From Atopobiaceae bacterium (GTDB lineage: Bacteria > Actinomycetota > Coriobacteriia > Coriobacteriales > Atopobiaceae): a stretch of 64,000 nucleotides of DNA. The position numbers were made by a program, and so were the translations under genes. Under the pieces are notes generated by a model. It searched no databases. It was given only the letters and a program-made list of their open reading frames with translations, and was not told where the DNA came from. Shown here one piece after another: positions 35,445-44,740 of the stretch (within the stretch, counting starts at the first letter, position 1; the number at the start of each line of letters is the position of its first letter). Where the stretch lies: NCBI GenBank assembly GCA_017513965.1, contig JAFWMI010000070.1, forward strand, positions 1 through 64,000, written 5' to 3'.

Positions 35445-36572
35445 TTACCTATAAAACTGCGCAATGGCGGTGCAAACCGTATCTACCTGCTCTTGGGAGA
35501 TGCCGTACCACATGGGGAGGCGAAGCAGACGCTCGCTCTCGCGCGTGGTGTAACGGTCCTCACCACAGAAGCGACCCATTGCCCTGCCTGCGGGTGAGCT
35601 GTGTAGAGGAATGTAGTGGAACACGGTGCTTATGCCCTCTGCCTTGAGGGTTGCCATGAGCTTCGTACGCTCTGCAAGGTCGCGTGTTTTGATGTAGAAC
35701 ATGTGAGCGTTGTGCGTGCATCCTTCCGGCACGAAGGGGAGCTCTATGCGACCCTTTTCTGCTAGCGGTGCGAGCTGCTCGTAGTAGCGATTCCATGCTG
35801 CCATGCGTGAGGCTTGGATTTTGTCTGCCTGCTCCAGCTGAGCAAGCAGATAGGCGGCATTGAGCTCACTGGGAAGGTATGAGGAGCCTTCGTCTACCCA
35901 AGTGTACTTGTCAATCTCTCCTCGGAAGAACTTGGAGCGATTGGTGCCCTTCTCGCGGATGATCTCGGCGCGTTCTGCCATTGCAGGGTCGCGTACGAGC
36001 AGGGCGCCGCCTTCCCCCATGCTTATGTTTTTGGTTTCGTGGAAGCTCAGGCAGCCAAAGTCGCCTATGGTGCCCAAGGGACGGCCATGATACGTGCTCG
36101 TTATGGCCTGCGCTGCGTCTTCCACCACCATAAGATTGTGGCGCGAGGCAATGTCCATGACGGCGTCCATCTCGCACGAAACGCCTGCGTAGTGGACCGG
36201 GGCAATAACACGCGTGCGTTCGGTAATTGCCGCTTCTATGAGCCGTTCGTCTATGTTCATCGTGCTCGGGTGAATGTCCACGAATACGACGGTTGCCCCA
36301 CGGAGCACAAATGCGTTGGCGGTGGAGACAAACGTGTAAGAGGGCAGAATGACCTCATCACCCGGTTTAATGTCGCACAGCAGCGCCGCCATCTCGAGTG
36401 CATGCGTGCAGGAGGTGGTGAGCAACGCCTTGGACGTGCCCGTGTTCTGCTCCAACCACGCATTGCAGCGTTTGGTAAAGTCGCCGTCACCGCAGAGCTT
36501 GCGCTGTTCAATCGCCTGCGCAATGTACTCCTTCTCGCCTCCCACGTAGGGGGGAATGTTGAAGTTGATCAT
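35445..36572 (-). CDS. wecE: dTDP-4-amino-4,6-dideoxygalactose transaminase
   Basis: A 375-residue PLP aminotransferase of the DegT/DnrJ/EryC1/StrS family. It closely follows the WecE/RffA pattern: 'KLCGDGDFTKRCNAWLEQ', 'ILPSYTFVSTANAFVLRGA', 'VEDAAQAITSTYHGRPLGT' and 'LSFHETKNISMGEGGA', with PLP lysine Lys181. The C-terminal 'FHYIPLHSSPAGR' and 'GEDRYTTRESERLLRLP' agree too. The enzyme converts dTDP-4-keto-6-deoxyglucose to dTDP-4-amino-4,6-dideoxygalactose (Fuc4N). Start ATG 36572 matches the family N-terminus. It heads a three-gene set with two ligases. No dTDP-sugar synthesis genes (rmlA/rmlB) are in the window. Confidence 0.88.
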   Translation of the reverse strand: MINFNIPPYVGGEKEYIAQAIEQRKLCGDGDFTKRCNAWLEQNTGTSKALLTTSCTHALEMAALLCDIKPGDEVILPSYTFVSTANAFVLRGATVVFVDIHPSTMNIDERLIEAAITERTRVIAPVHYAGVSCEMDAVMDIASRHNLMVVEDAAQAITSTYHGRPLGTIGDFGCLSFHETKNISMGEGGALLVRDPAMAERAEIIREKGTNRSKFFRGEIDKYTWVDEGSSYLPSELNAAYLLAQLEQADKIQASRMAAWNRYYEQLAPLAEKGRIELPFVPEGCTHNAHMFYIKTRDLAERTKLMATLKAEGISTVFHYIPLHSSPAGRAMGRFCGEDRYTTRESERLLRLPMWYGISQEQVDTVCTAIAQFYR

Positions 36573-36642
36573 GGTGTTATCCAAATCCCGTAGTCGCATT
36601 GGTGCAATCAGTATAGCCCAAGTCGCTGGTACGAAAGTTGGC

Positions 36643-38019
36643 CTAAGCCCGTATGCTTCCCTTTGTCATATGCTTTCCGTAGCAACTTCCCTGTTTCTGC
36701 GGTGCCATGTGGGTACCAAAGCGGTCTGCCAAAACGTAGAAGAGGCAGAGTAGGGAGCCCAGCTGTGCCCGGTAGGTAAACCAGCAATGATCAAATGAGT
36801 GACTTGGAGCAAACAGGTACCACGCATAGGGGAGAAGGGCCACCGCAAGCGCGGGAAGCATCCAGCACCAGCTTGCCGCTTGGCGCGGCAAGCTGGGAGA
36901 GAGGAAGCGTCGGACGGGCGGAATCACGGCGATCGCCATTGCCGCAATCAGCAGGACTGCACTCCAAAATGGGAAGGCCAGACGGAGGTTTGCGAGAGGA
37001 GCGTCCAACGGCCCAATGGTTGCGGAATCGTTCGCAAGCGTCGATTCGTGACCTGTCCGTACCTGTGCATCGCGAAGCGCATTGCGTATAACATCTTGGT
37101 GCGTTATGAGGGAAGAAAGAACCCATTTTGAGGCCCAGATTGAGGCATAGCCAAGGCCCCAGCACAGACACATGGAGCATACGAATGCGAACATGCCCAA
37201 GAGATTGTCCGTGCGGATGCATGCGCGACGCAAGAAGAGGAATAAGCCAAGTGGTATGCAAAGCGTGACTATGGGGATGGTAAGAAAGTCCAAATACGAG
37301 GTGAGGGCTCCCCACGCGAAGAATGGCACGCACCATTCCAAACACAGGAATCTTGCGTTTGCGTCTGAGCTCGTATCTGCCTTCGCGAGAACCATGATAG
37401 AGGCCCCCACGGCTATGAACAGACAGAACACGAACGAGAGTGAGAACGTAGCGACAATGTAGTTAAATGCCACGAACGAGGTGCCAAAGAGCACCGCTAC
37501 GACCGTTCCTTCACGCTTACTCAACATGATGGCCGCAACAAGAATCATTCCCGAGAGAATCATAAGAAACGCCATGCGAATTTGTGTGAGGTTCAATAGG
37601 CACAGCAGGGGTTTGAGCACGACCGCGTAGCCGTGCCAATAGCGCATGTATGAGGTTCTGCCCTCTCCATCATCTGGCTGTCCGAGCCCGGTCTCGAGTC
37701 TTTGGATGGGATCGTAGCCGTTTTCGCTGGTTCCCACCAATGGGCTCCAAAACGTATTGTGTAGAGGGTCGCTGTCGCCGTGGCAGGCGACGTTGAGCAT
37801 GATCGCAACGGTAAAGTTGTCCAGACGCCAGTTTTCGCCACCATCAATCATGTGGTAGATGCTTCCCTCATTTTTGAGGCTAAGAATCGACTCCTCTACA
37901 TTGGAGCGCATGAGTGATGTGGGGGTGCAGTAGGCGGCCGTAAGCAATCCCGTGCAAATGGCGAGGCATACGAAGTACGCTATGCCGATTCGCAGTGCGA
38001 TTTGTCCCAATGTCTTCAC
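36643..38019 (-). CDS. multi-spanning membrane protein, function unknown
   Basis: A protein of about 458 residues with a first helix near residues 8-28, an extracytoplasmic segment (to ~110) with 'VACHGDSDPLHNTFW', and about ten more helices. No family is recognised. It may be a glycan-related membrane enzyme, given its place 71 bases before wecE on the same strand. The GTG at 38019 has AAAGG 7 bases upstream, while the ATG at 38034 has no ribosome-binding site, so GTG is preferred. Confidence 0.6.
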   Translation of the reverse strand: MKTLGQIALRIGIAYFVCLAICTGLLTAAYCTPTSLMRSNVEESILSLKNEGSIYHMIDGGENWRLDNFTVAIMLNVACHGDSDPLHNTFWSPLVGTSENGYDPIQRLETGLGQPDDGEGRTSYMRYWHGYAVVLKPLLCLLNLTQIRMAFLMILSGMILVAAIMLSKREGTVVAVLFGTSFVAFNYIVATFSLSFVFCLFIAVGASIMVLAKADTSSDANARFLCLEWCVPFFAWGALTSYLDFLTIPIVTLCIPLGLFLFLRRACIRTDNLLGMFAFVCSMCLCWGLGYASIWASKWVLSSLITHQDVIRNALRDAQVRTGHESTLANDSATIGPLDAPLANLRLAFPFWSAVLLIAAMAIAVIPPVRRFLSPSLPRQAASWCWMLPALAVALLPYAWYLFAPSHSFDHCWFTYRAQLGSLLCLFYVLADRFGTHMAPQKQGSCYGKHMTKGSIRA

Positions 38020-38088
38020 AGGGCGACCTTTCATTAATGGTTTGATACCAAGAATGAAAGTATAGAGAACATGCCACGTTTAAGAAAG

Positions 38089-38124
38089 GGCGACCCGCCC
38101 GTCTTGATTGACGAGCGGGTCGCC
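38089..38124 (-). terminator. terminator of serC
   Basis: GGCGACCCGC and GCGGGTCGCC form a long stem (one mismatch inside) about 38 bases beyond the serC stop. On the minus strand it is followed by CTTTCTT. Confidence 0.75.
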
Positions 38125-38161
38125 TGGAGGATTCAGAGCGTTGGGATGCGCGTGCGCATGA

Positions 38162-39253
38162 CTAATGACGTGCCTCGAAGTCCTTCATAAAGTCCACAAG
38201 CTTCTGCACGCCCTCGATGGGCATGGCGTTATAGATGCTGGCGCGCATGCCGCCAACCGAACGGTGACCCTTGAGGTTCTCGAGCCCGGCAGCCTTCGAC
38301 TCGCGTACGAACTCAGCGTCGAGGTCTGCATCGCCGGTTACGAACGGGACGTTCATGAGCGAGCGGTCCTCGCGACGTACGGTGCCCTTGAAGAGCGACG
38401 ACTCGTCGAGGAAGTCGTAGAGCAGCTTGGCCTTGACGATGTTCTTCTCGCGCATGGCCTCAAGGCCGCCCTGCGCCTGCAGCCACTTAAAGACCTTGCC
38501 GCATACGTAGATAGCCCAGCAGTTGGGGGTGTTGTACATGGAGCCGGCGTCGGCTTGCGTGCGCCAGTTGAGCATGGTGGGGCACCCGTCGACCAGTCCC
38601 TCGGGAATGAGGTCCTCACGAATGACGCTGATGACCAGACCCGCGGGACCAACGTTCTTTTGCACGCCGCCATAGATGACGCCGTAGCGCTCCACCTCGT
38701 GAGGCTGGCTCAGGAACATGGAGCTCACATCCGAGACGAGCAGCTTGCCCTTGGTGTTGGGAAGCTCGTGGTACACGGTGCCATAGATGGTGTTGTTCTC
38801 GCAGATGTAGACGTAGTCGGCATCTTCGCGAATGGGAAGATCGGAGCAGTCGGGAATGTACGAGAACGTCTTATCGGCGCTGCTGGCCACAGCCTGTGCG
38901 TCGATGAAACGCTGTGCCTCCTGGAAGGCCTTCTTTGCCCACATGCCCGTGAGGATATAGTCACCCTTGCCCGAGGCACCCGGGAGTGCGCACAGGTTGA
39001 GGGGAACTGCGGTGAATTGCTGGCTGGCGCCGCCTTGCAGGAAGAGCACCCGGTAGTTGCTGGGAATGCCCATGAGGGAGCGCAGATCTGCTTCGGCCTC
39101 GTCGATGATTTGTTGGTACATAGCCGAGCGATGGCTCATCTCCATAACGCTCATGCCGCAGCCGCGGTAGTCGAGCATCTCCTCAGCACACTCCTTGAGG
39201 ACCTCCTCGGGAAGCACTGCTGGGCCGGCCGAAAAATTAAAAACTCTGCTCAT
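38162..39253 (-). CDS. serC: phosphoserine aminotransferase
   Basis: A 363-residue PLP aminotransferase beginning 'MSRVFNFSAGPAVLPEEVLKE', the fixed SerC start. It contains 'GGASQQFTAVPLNL', the PLP lysine region 'YGGVQKNVGPAGL', and 'GHRSVGGMRASIYNAMP' with the substrate-binding arginine. It makes 3-phosphoserine from 3-phosphohydroxypyruvate and glutamate in serine synthesis. The start at 39253 is set by this N-terminus; a longer frame upstream is not needed. Transcribed alone, with a terminator at 38089-38124; serA is not in the window. Confidence 0.95.
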   Translation of the reverse strand: MSRVFNFSAGPAVLPEEVLKECAEEMLDYRGCGMSVMEMSHRSAMYQQIIDEAEADLRSLMGIPSNYRVLFLQGGASQQFTAVPLNLCALPGASGKGDYILTGMWAKKAFQEAQRFIDAQAVASSADKTFSYIPDCSDLPIREDADYVYICENNTIYGTVYHELPNTKGKLLVSDVSSMFLSQPHEVERYGVIYGGVQKNVGPAGLVISVIREDLIPEGLVDGCPTMLNWRTQADAGSMYNTPNCWAIYVCGKVFKWLQAQGGLEAMREKNIVKAKLLYDFLDESSLFKGTVRREDRSLMNVPFVTGDADLDAEFVRESKAAGLENLKGHRSVGGMRASIYNAMPIEGVQKLVDFMKDFEARH

Positions 39254-39474
39254 GTGGTACTTGCCTTTCTCGTGATGGTCACGACCGATACAGGATAGCC
39301 GAGAAGCACAAAGGAGGTGCCGCTTGTTGCCGAGTAGAAACGTTTGCACTCAAAATCGATATGGAAGCGTGCTGTATGTCTTAACAATTTGTAGGTTTAC
39401 CTTCTGAGTGTTTGTGCTAAGCTCCCTCATCGCGCCGCACTCGTCTACAATAGTTCCCAACGGCGCAGAAGGGG

Positions 39475-40983
39475 GTGGGCAACTTGGCAGGAGCAATGCT
39501 TAACGGCACCATGCTTCAGGGGTTCTCGTGGAACCTTCCGCCCGATGGCCAACATTGGCGTCGCTTGGCTCGCCTGGCTCCGCGTTTGGCGGAGGAAGGT
39601 TTTACCTCAATTTGGATGCCGCCCGCGTATAAGGGCACCCAGGGCATGAAGGATGTGGGCTACGGTGCCTACGACCTGTGGGACTTGGGCGAGTTTGACC
39701 AACGCGGGTCGGTCGCAACAAAATACGGTACGCGTGAGGAGTACCAAGCGGCGGTCGACGCCATGCAGAAGGCTGGCCTGTACGTACTGGCAGACATGGT
39801 GCTCAACCATCGGTTGGGTGCCGATGCAACACAACGTGTGCTGGCAACCGAGGTCGCGGCAGACAATCGTAACTACGCAATGGACATTCCACGGCCCATA
39901 ACGGCTTGGACGCGCTATACCTTCCCCGGACGTAACGGTACCTACGATGACTTTACGTGGGACTATCACTGCTTTAAGGCGGTGGACTACGACGTGTTCC
40001 ATGAACGGTCCGGTGTGTTCTTGCTCGACGGGGAGCACTGGGACGAAGACGTAGACCACGAGAATGGCAACTTTGACTATTTGATGGGTGCCGACGTCAA
40101 GTTGCACGACCCGCGCGTGTATGAGCAGCTCGTCAAATGGGGGGCGTGGTACCTCAACGAGACGCATGTGGACGGGGTGCGCTTGGATGCCATCAAGCAC
40201 ATGAGTCGCTCGTTCTACCTGCGATGGCTTGCCGACATGCGCAATGCGACGGGGCGCGAGCTGTTCTGCGTGGGGGAGTACTGGTCTGCCGATACGGGTC
40301 TACTTCAGTCGTATTTGGGCGACGAGAAGACCATGAGCCTGTTCGACGTACCGCTGCACTTCAAGTTCTTCCATGCGTCGCACGACGGCCAGCGCATTGA
40401 CTTTAAGCATATTCTGCAGGGTACGCTGTTGGAGGCGGATCCTATTCATACGGTTACCTTTGTGGACAATCACGACACGCAGCCTAACCAGGCGCTGGAG
40501 TCCACGGTGGAGGCATGGTTCAAGCCGGTCGCCTATGCACTCATCCTGCTGCGCGAGCAGGGGTATCCGTGCGTGTTCTTTGCCGATTTGTATGGTTTGC
40601 CAAACGATCGCATTCAGGCGGTTGCCGAGCTGCCGTTGCTGCTCGAGATCCGCAGGCGATTCGCCTTTGGTGCGCAACACGATTACTTCGACGAACACGA
40701 CTTGGTGGCGTGGGTACGCGACGGGGACGCCGACCATGAGATGAGTGGCTGCGTGGTGGTGCTCTCGAGTCGCGACGGTAGCGAGGAGCCCGTGGAGAAG
40801 ACGCTTGACCTGGGTCCGGCACACGCGGGAGAGCAGTGGTGTTGCGTGCTGGGAGAGAACCAGGACTTGATCGACGTGTCCGACGAGGGGCGTGCCACGT
40901 TTACCGTGGGGAAGGCGATGGTCTCTGTGTACCTTAAGGTTGAGGCAGCGCGGTCGCTCGATAACATCCCCATCAACATATAA
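39475..40983 (+). CDS. intracellular alpha-amylase (GH13)
   Basis: A ~502-residue GH13 enzyme without a signal peptide, hence probably cytoplasmic. It follows the cytoplasmic AmyS/AmyA (GH13_5) plan: 'NGTMLQGFSWNLPPDG', 'SIWMPPAYKG', and four conserved regions. Catalytic residues are Asp238 ('GVRLDAIKH'), Glu268 ('FCVGEYW') and Asp334 ('FVDNHDTQ'). It hydrolyses alpha-1,4 glucans, possibly stored glycogen or imported maltodextrins. The start is uncertain: GTG 39475, TTG 39484 and ATG 39496 are in frame, and GGGGGTGGG fits the TTG best. It stands alone between serC and pyrE. Confidence 0.9.
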   Translation: MGNLAGAMLNGTMLQGFSWNLPPDGQHWRRLARLAPRLAEEGFTSIWMPPAYKGTQGMKDVGYGAYDLWDLGEFDQRGSVATKYGTREEYQAAVDAMQKAGLYVLADMVLNHRLGADATQRVLATEVAADNRNYAMDIPRPITAWTRYTFPGRNGTYDDFTWDYHCFKAVDYDVFHERSGVFLLDGEHWDEDVDHENGNFDYLMGADVKLHDPRVYEQLVKWGAWYLNETHVDGVRLDAIKHMSRSFYLRWLADMRNATGRELFCVGEYWSADTGLLQSYLGDEKTMSLFDVPLHFKFFHASHDGQRIDFKHILQGTLLEADPIHTVTFVDNHDTQPNQALESTVEAWFKPVAYALILLREQGYPCVFFADLYGLPNDRIQAVAELPLLLEIRRRFAFGAQHDYFDEHDLVAWVRDGDADHEMSGCVVVLSSRDGSEEPVEKTLDLGPAHAGEQWCCVLGENQDLIDVSDEGRATFTVGKAMVSVYLKVEAARSLDNIPINI

Positions 40984-41060
40984 GCTATACGTTCGCTTTG
41001 GATATTCTTGGCGATATGCGTGACGCGATGGTCGAGTCACGAGGCGACGAGGGAGGAAGC

Positions 41061-41696
41061 ATGGCAAGCAAGACCGACATAGCGAAGGCGCTGCTCTCGA
41101 TCCAGGCAGTGTTCTTGCGACCCGACGATCCGTTCACCTGGGCGAGTGGCATCAAGAGTCCCATCTACTGTGACAACCGCCTTACGCTGAGCTATCCAGA
41201 GGTTCGGACGCTCATTGACGAGGCGCTCGCGGAGAAGGCAAAGGAGCTGTATCCGGACGTTGAGATGCTCATGGGCACTTCTACCGCGGGCATTGCCCAT
41301 GCCGCGATTGCCGCGGATAGGCTGGGAATACCCATGGGCTACGTGCGTGGCTCTGCCAAGGACCACGGGCGTCAGAACCAAATTGAGGGACGGTGCGAGC
41401 CGGGCACCAAGGTCGTGGTAATCGAGGACCTCATCTCCACGGGTGGCTCGGTGCTTGAGTGCGTGGACCCGCTGCGCGAGATTGGCGCGAACGTTTTGGG
41501 TGTGGTGAGCATCTTCACCTATGGCATGCAGCGCGGTCTTGATCGTTTGGCTGCCGACGACGTTACCAACACCAGCCTGTGCGACTTGGACACGTTGGTG
41601 GATGTGGCGGTGGAGGAGGGCTACATTAAGCCCGAGGACAAGGACCGCCTGCTCAAGTTTAGGGACAACCCCTCGGACGAGAGCTGGATGGCATAG
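41061..41696 (+). CDS. pyrE: orotate phosphoribosyltransferase
   Basis: A 211-residue type-I phosphoribosyltransferase. The PRPP-binding loop reads 'VVVIEDLISTGGSVLE', and 'GTSTAGIAHAAIAADRLGIPMGYVR' and 'DHGRQNQIEGR' fit PyrE, where the flexible loop closes over orotate. It makes orotidine 5'-phosphate in pyrimidine synthesis. GGGAGG precedes the ATG. The SixA-like gene begins 30 bases later on the same strand, so they may form an operon. Confidence 0.9.
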   Translation: MASKTDIAKALLSIQAVFLRPDDPFTWASGIKSPIYCDNRLTLSYPEVRTLIDEALAEKAKELYPDVEMLMGTSTAGIAHAAIAADRLGIPMGYVRGSAKDHGRQNQIEGRCEPGTKVVVIEDLISTGGSVLECVDPLREIGANVLGVVSIFTYGMQRGLDRLAADDVTNTSLCDLDTLVDVAVEEGYIKPEDKDRLLKFRDNPSDESWMA

Positions 41697-41726
41697 CGCT
41701 CGGGGAGCGAGATTGGAGACAGGGGC

Positions 41727-42218
41727 ATGGCACTGACTATTGTGCTTATCCGCCATGGCGAGGCAAAGCTCAAGGAGCTTGGACAGACTGACTTTGAACG
41801 CGAGCTTACCGACGCTGGTGCCAAGGCCTTGCGCGAGGCATTCCCGCGAACGTTGTCGTTGGTGGACGTAACGAGCGCGACTGAGCTCTGGATGAGTCCG
41901 GCCACCCGCGCGCGTGCTACGGCTGCCATTGCGAACGAGACGCTCGGCATAGAGACATGCCGAGAGGTGCGCTCCATGTATGCCCAGGATCAAGGAGAGT
42001 TCCTGCGCGAGTTGTCTCAGACGAATGCCGACGTGATAGTTGCGGTGGGCCACATTCCCTTTATGGAGGACATGTGTGCACGGCTGTGCGGACAGTACTT
42101 GGGATTTTCGACAGGGGCCGCCGCTGCAGTGGAGATTGACGACCGTGCTGTGCGCGGACTGGGTAGCGGCTTGGGACGCGGACGGCTCAAGTGGTTTGTG
42201 CAGGGTCCTGAGGTGTAG
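41727..42218 (+). CDS. SixA-like histidine phosphatase
   Basis: A 163-residue member of the histidine-phosphatase superfamily. It starts 'MALTIVLIRHGEAK' (Arg9, catalytic His10) and has a second histidine in 'IVAVGHIPFMEDM'. SixA removes phosphate from a phosphohistidine of a phosphotransfer protein; the small size and the first-strand motif fit that subgroup, but a small-molecule phosphatase is also possible. GGAGACAGGGGC precedes the ATG. Confidence 0.75.
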   Translation: MALTIVLIRHGEAKLKELGQTDFERELTDAGAKALREAFPRTLSLVDVTSATELWMSPATRARATAAIANETLGIETCREVRSMYAQDQGEFLRELSQTNADVIVAVGHIPFMEDMCARLCGQYLGFSTGAAAAVEIDDRAVRGLGSGLGRGRLKWFVQGPEV

Positions 42219-42239
42219 TTGTGAGGAAATAACGAACGC

Positions 42240-42268
42240 TTGCATAGAGCGCACGATTCCTCTATGAT
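42240..42268 (+). promoter_or_regulatory. promoter of tRNA-Thr
   Basis: TTGCAT (42240-42245), a 17-base spacer and TATGAT (42263-42268) end 12 bases before the tRNA. Confidence 0.7.
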
Positions 42269-42280
42269 TGTCTCTTGCAA

Positions 42281-42356
42281 GCCAGCTTAGCTCAGTCGGT
42301 AGAGCACCGCTCTCGTAAAGCGGGGGTCATCAGTTCGAGTCTGATAGCTGGCTCCA
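42281..42356 (+). tRNA. tRNA-Thr (anticodon CGT)
   Basis: A complete cloverleaf can be drawn. The acceptor stem is GCCAGCT with AGCTGGC, then discriminator T and an encoded CCA (42354-42356). The anticodon stem CCGCT/AGCGG encloses loop CTCGTAA, so the anticodon is CGT, reading ACG (Thr). The T-arm has GTTCGAGTC. A sharp promoter lies upstream and a strong terminator downstream, so it is a single-gene unit. Confidence 0.95.
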
Positions 42357-42368
42357 GTGCGAAATAAG

Positions 42369-42403
42369 GGTGGAAGGGTATGAATCCTTCCACCTTTTGT
42401 TTT
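42369..42403 (+). terminator. terminator after tRNA-Thr
   Basis: GGTGGAAGG (42369-42377) and CCTTCCACC (42386-42394) form a perfect 9-bp stem with an 8-base loop, followed by TTTTGTTTT. Confidence 0.92.
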
Positions 42404-42500
42404 GCCAATACACGGGCGGGATATGACGGAGGGCGGGGGACACACCTCTATGAGGAGTGTCCCCTGCCCTCACCAACCACAGTCGTGAAAATGACTCACC

Positions 42501-43490
42501 CTACGATGCGGAGCTCGCATGATAATGACCGAGCGCCCCAACGTAGGTCTTCCCGCCTTTGGGACGAAGCATTCGCACGCGCGCATAGTATTTCTTGCCG
42601 GGTTTTAGATCTTTGAATGTGGTGGACGTCTTGCCGGCAGCAACCGTCTTGGAGGCGATTACCTTGCCGCTCCTCTTGCTGTAGAGCAACGCCCTGTAGC
42701 CGGCACTGGCAAACTTGTTCTCCCGCCAGGTTACCCGTATGCTGCCTGTGTCCCTACCCGCTTTTGGTCGGAGGCGTGGGCGTCCTTGGTCGTGCCATCC
42801 AAGGCAACGAGGCCATCCATGACCGCGTCGGTCTGGGAGCCCCAGCTGTTCTTGACGATCCAAGCGCCGTTGTCGGGAGGGGTGTCCTTAAAGTTGGACG
42901 CGCCGTAGTCGTCGTCCCATCCCACAATGCAGACCACGTGCGAGGCACCTGCCGAGAACGCGGGATCATATGCCGCCCAGGTGTTGGTGTTAAGGGTCTC
43001 GTCGCTGATGGTTACGCCCACCGAAACACCGTGGCCCTCGCAAAGCTCCGTTTATCTGGTCGATGTTATCCTGCCAGAGGGCATAGTTGCCGCTCTTGCA
43101 TAGGGGCTGCTTGTGGAAATGTTCCTCGGCATCAAGCTCAACGCCACGGTCGCGCAGGTCAAACTTGGAGGGTAGGCCTGCGTCGGACTGCAGGAACACC
43201 GAGGGTGCAGGTGCGGCGGGTGAGGTCTGGTCGGACGGCGTTTCGTCGGTGGTCCCAACCTCCTCGTCGATGCTCTCTTCCTGAGCTTCGACGACTACAT
43301 TGTTGTCGACTGACTCTTCCTCATCCGCGTCGGTCGCTATGGTGATGACCTCTTCCTCGTCGACAGGACTCATTTGGTCCTCTGCCAGCGCCATGCGCGG
43401 AATGGGGCATAAGCTCATCGTGAGCGCAAGCGTGAGAAATACCGTCAGGGCTGTTCTCATCGCCCTCTTCTTTGGTTTGACCTTCGCCAT
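42501..43490 (-). pseudogene. secreted papain-like (C1) protease, broken
   Basis: Three frames together spell a C1A-type protease of the secreted bacterial kind. The first (from ATG 43490, or ATG 43460 which has a better-spaced AAGAGGG) has a signal peptide, an acidic linker and 'LPSKFDLRDRG', the mature N-terminus. The second has 'ASHVVCIVGWDDDYG' (catalytic His region) and 'GAWIVKNSWGS' (Asn). The third has an FnIII-like tail ('GYRALLYSKRSGKVIASKT'). A frameshift occurs near 43047 and another near 42765. The active-site segment 'QGxxGtCW' is missing between the first two parts, so a deletion as well as indels has occurred. A functional enzyme is not possible. Confidence 0.75.
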
Positions 43491-43640
43491 CCTCCACTGT
43501 TCCAGTTGTGTTGCTTGTGACCTCAATATAACAAAAACGCGCACTGACCATGGAAGGACTGCCCCTCAACGGCTTGTGCCATGGGTGTGGTTTGGCCTAC
43601 AAAGAGGGATATGTGTGAACTGAGATATTGGTGCTTGGCG

Positions 43641-43670
43641 TTGTGACCCAAATGGTATTTGGAGTATTAT
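43641..43670 (+). promoter_or_regulatory. candidate promoter of the SurA-like gene
   Basis: TTGTGA (43641-43646), an 18-base spacer and TATTAT (43665-43670), located 66 bases before the ATG of the next gene. Confidence 0.55.
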
Positions 43671-43736
43671 TTGCATTTACGGCTCTGGCAAGCTTAATGC
43701 GGAGCATTGAAGCGAAGTCTTTGGAAAGGTAAGAGA

Positions 43737-44681
43737 ATGGCGGAAGAGATTACCAACGAGGAACCCAAGAAGGGTTTTGACATCAAGAACCTCGGCATGG
43801 GTGCGTGGATTGGCATCGCCATCGCGGCGTTGGTCGTGGGCGTGCTTATTGGGCACTTTGCCATGGGCGGTGCCGGTGGTGCTGCACTCGGCAAGACCAC
43901 GCTTACCGAGGCGGAGCTCGATACCGTGCTGGGTACCTACACGTACGACGGGGCATCGCAATCCGTGACAGCCCGCGAGGTAATTGAGCAGGGCTCGTCG
44001 CTTGAGTCTGCAAAGAACGAGGAGGGGAACTATGCCGTGCCTTCCGCGGACTCAGTGGTCTCCCTGGTGCGCAACAAGATCATTGCCAAGGCAGCCGAGA
44101 AGGAGGGCGTGACCGTTTCTGATGAGGACCTTTCGGCTTATGCGGAAGAGAATCTGGGTTCGAGCGACCTTGCCTCCATCGCGAGCTCCTATGGCATGGA
44201 CGAGGCGAAGGTGAAGGATCTTCTGCGACAGACGGCACAGATGACCGCTCTCCGCGACAAGGTGGTTACCGCCGATGCGGGCGAGGCTCCTGAGGCTCCC
44301 GAGGCTCCTGAGTACAAGACCACGGACGACGAGGGCAACGAGCTGAGCGACGAGGACAAGCAGGCGGCTGAGGACGAGGCCAACAAGGCCATGGACAAGA
44401 AGTATGCCAAGTACATCATCAAGCTTGCTGGCGACGAGTGGGACGCCAAGGCCAACAAGTGGAAGAGCGAAGACGGCGCGTATGCCACCGCGCTCTCGGC
44501 CGACGACATCAAGGACCAGTTCAACAAGGATGAGGCTTCGTATAACGCCGCACAGGCTGCCTACTACGTTGCCTACCAGAACTACTCCACCGCACAGTCC
44601 CAGATCACCACTCAGTGGACGGACTATGTGAACGGGCTGCTGAGCAACGCGAGCATCAACCTGTCCTCGCTGATTGCGTAG
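43737..44681 (+). CDS. membrane-anchored SurA-N-like protein
   Basis: A 314-residue protein. A short cytoplasmic start and one transmembrane helix (about 23-44, 'WIGIAIAALVVGVLIGHF') are followed by an extracytoplasmic helical part. This resembles the N-terminal domain of SurA/PpiC-type chaperones ('NKIIAKAAEKEGVTVSDEDLSAYAEENL'). No parvulin (PpiC) domain is visible. A region rich in Pro, Ala and Glu ('EAPEAPEAPE') is followed by a helical tail. ATG 43737 follows GGAAAGG. A periplasm-like chaperone role at the outer membrane face is the best guess. Confidence 0.6.
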   Translation: MAEEITNEEPKKGFDIKNLGMGAWIGIAIAALVVGVLIGHFAMGGAGGAALGKTTLTEAELDTVLGTYTYDGASQSVTAREVIEQGSSLESAKNEEGNYAVPSADSVVSLVRNKIIAKAAEKEGVTVSDEDLSAYAEENLGSSDLASIASSYGMDEAKVKDLLRQTAQMTALRDKVVTADAGEAPEAPEAPEYKTTDDEGNELSDEDKQAAEDEANKAMDKKYAKYIIKLAGDEWDAKANKWKSEDGAYATALSADDIKDQFNKDEASYNAAQAAYYVAYQNYSTAQSQITTQWTDYVNGLLSNASINLSSLIA

Positions 44682-44703
44682 TTCTTCATCGCATAGCGTG
44701 ATT

Positions 44704-44740
44704 CGTCGCCCCTTTTCGCTGTTTGCGAGGAGGGGCGACG
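44704..44740 (+). terminator. terminator after the SurA-like gene
   Basis: CGTCGCCCCT (44704-44713) pairs with AGGGGCGACG (44731-44740), followed by TTGTTT. Confidence 0.8.

Noticed and set aside
41018-41060. An upstream start for pyrE in the same frame
   Set aside because: The ATG at 41061 has GGGAGG at good distance and matches the usual PyrE N-terminus.
42281-42356. An integration (att) site at the tRNA-Thr 3' end
   Set aside because: No integrase gene and no repeated copy of the tRNA 3' end was found within the window.
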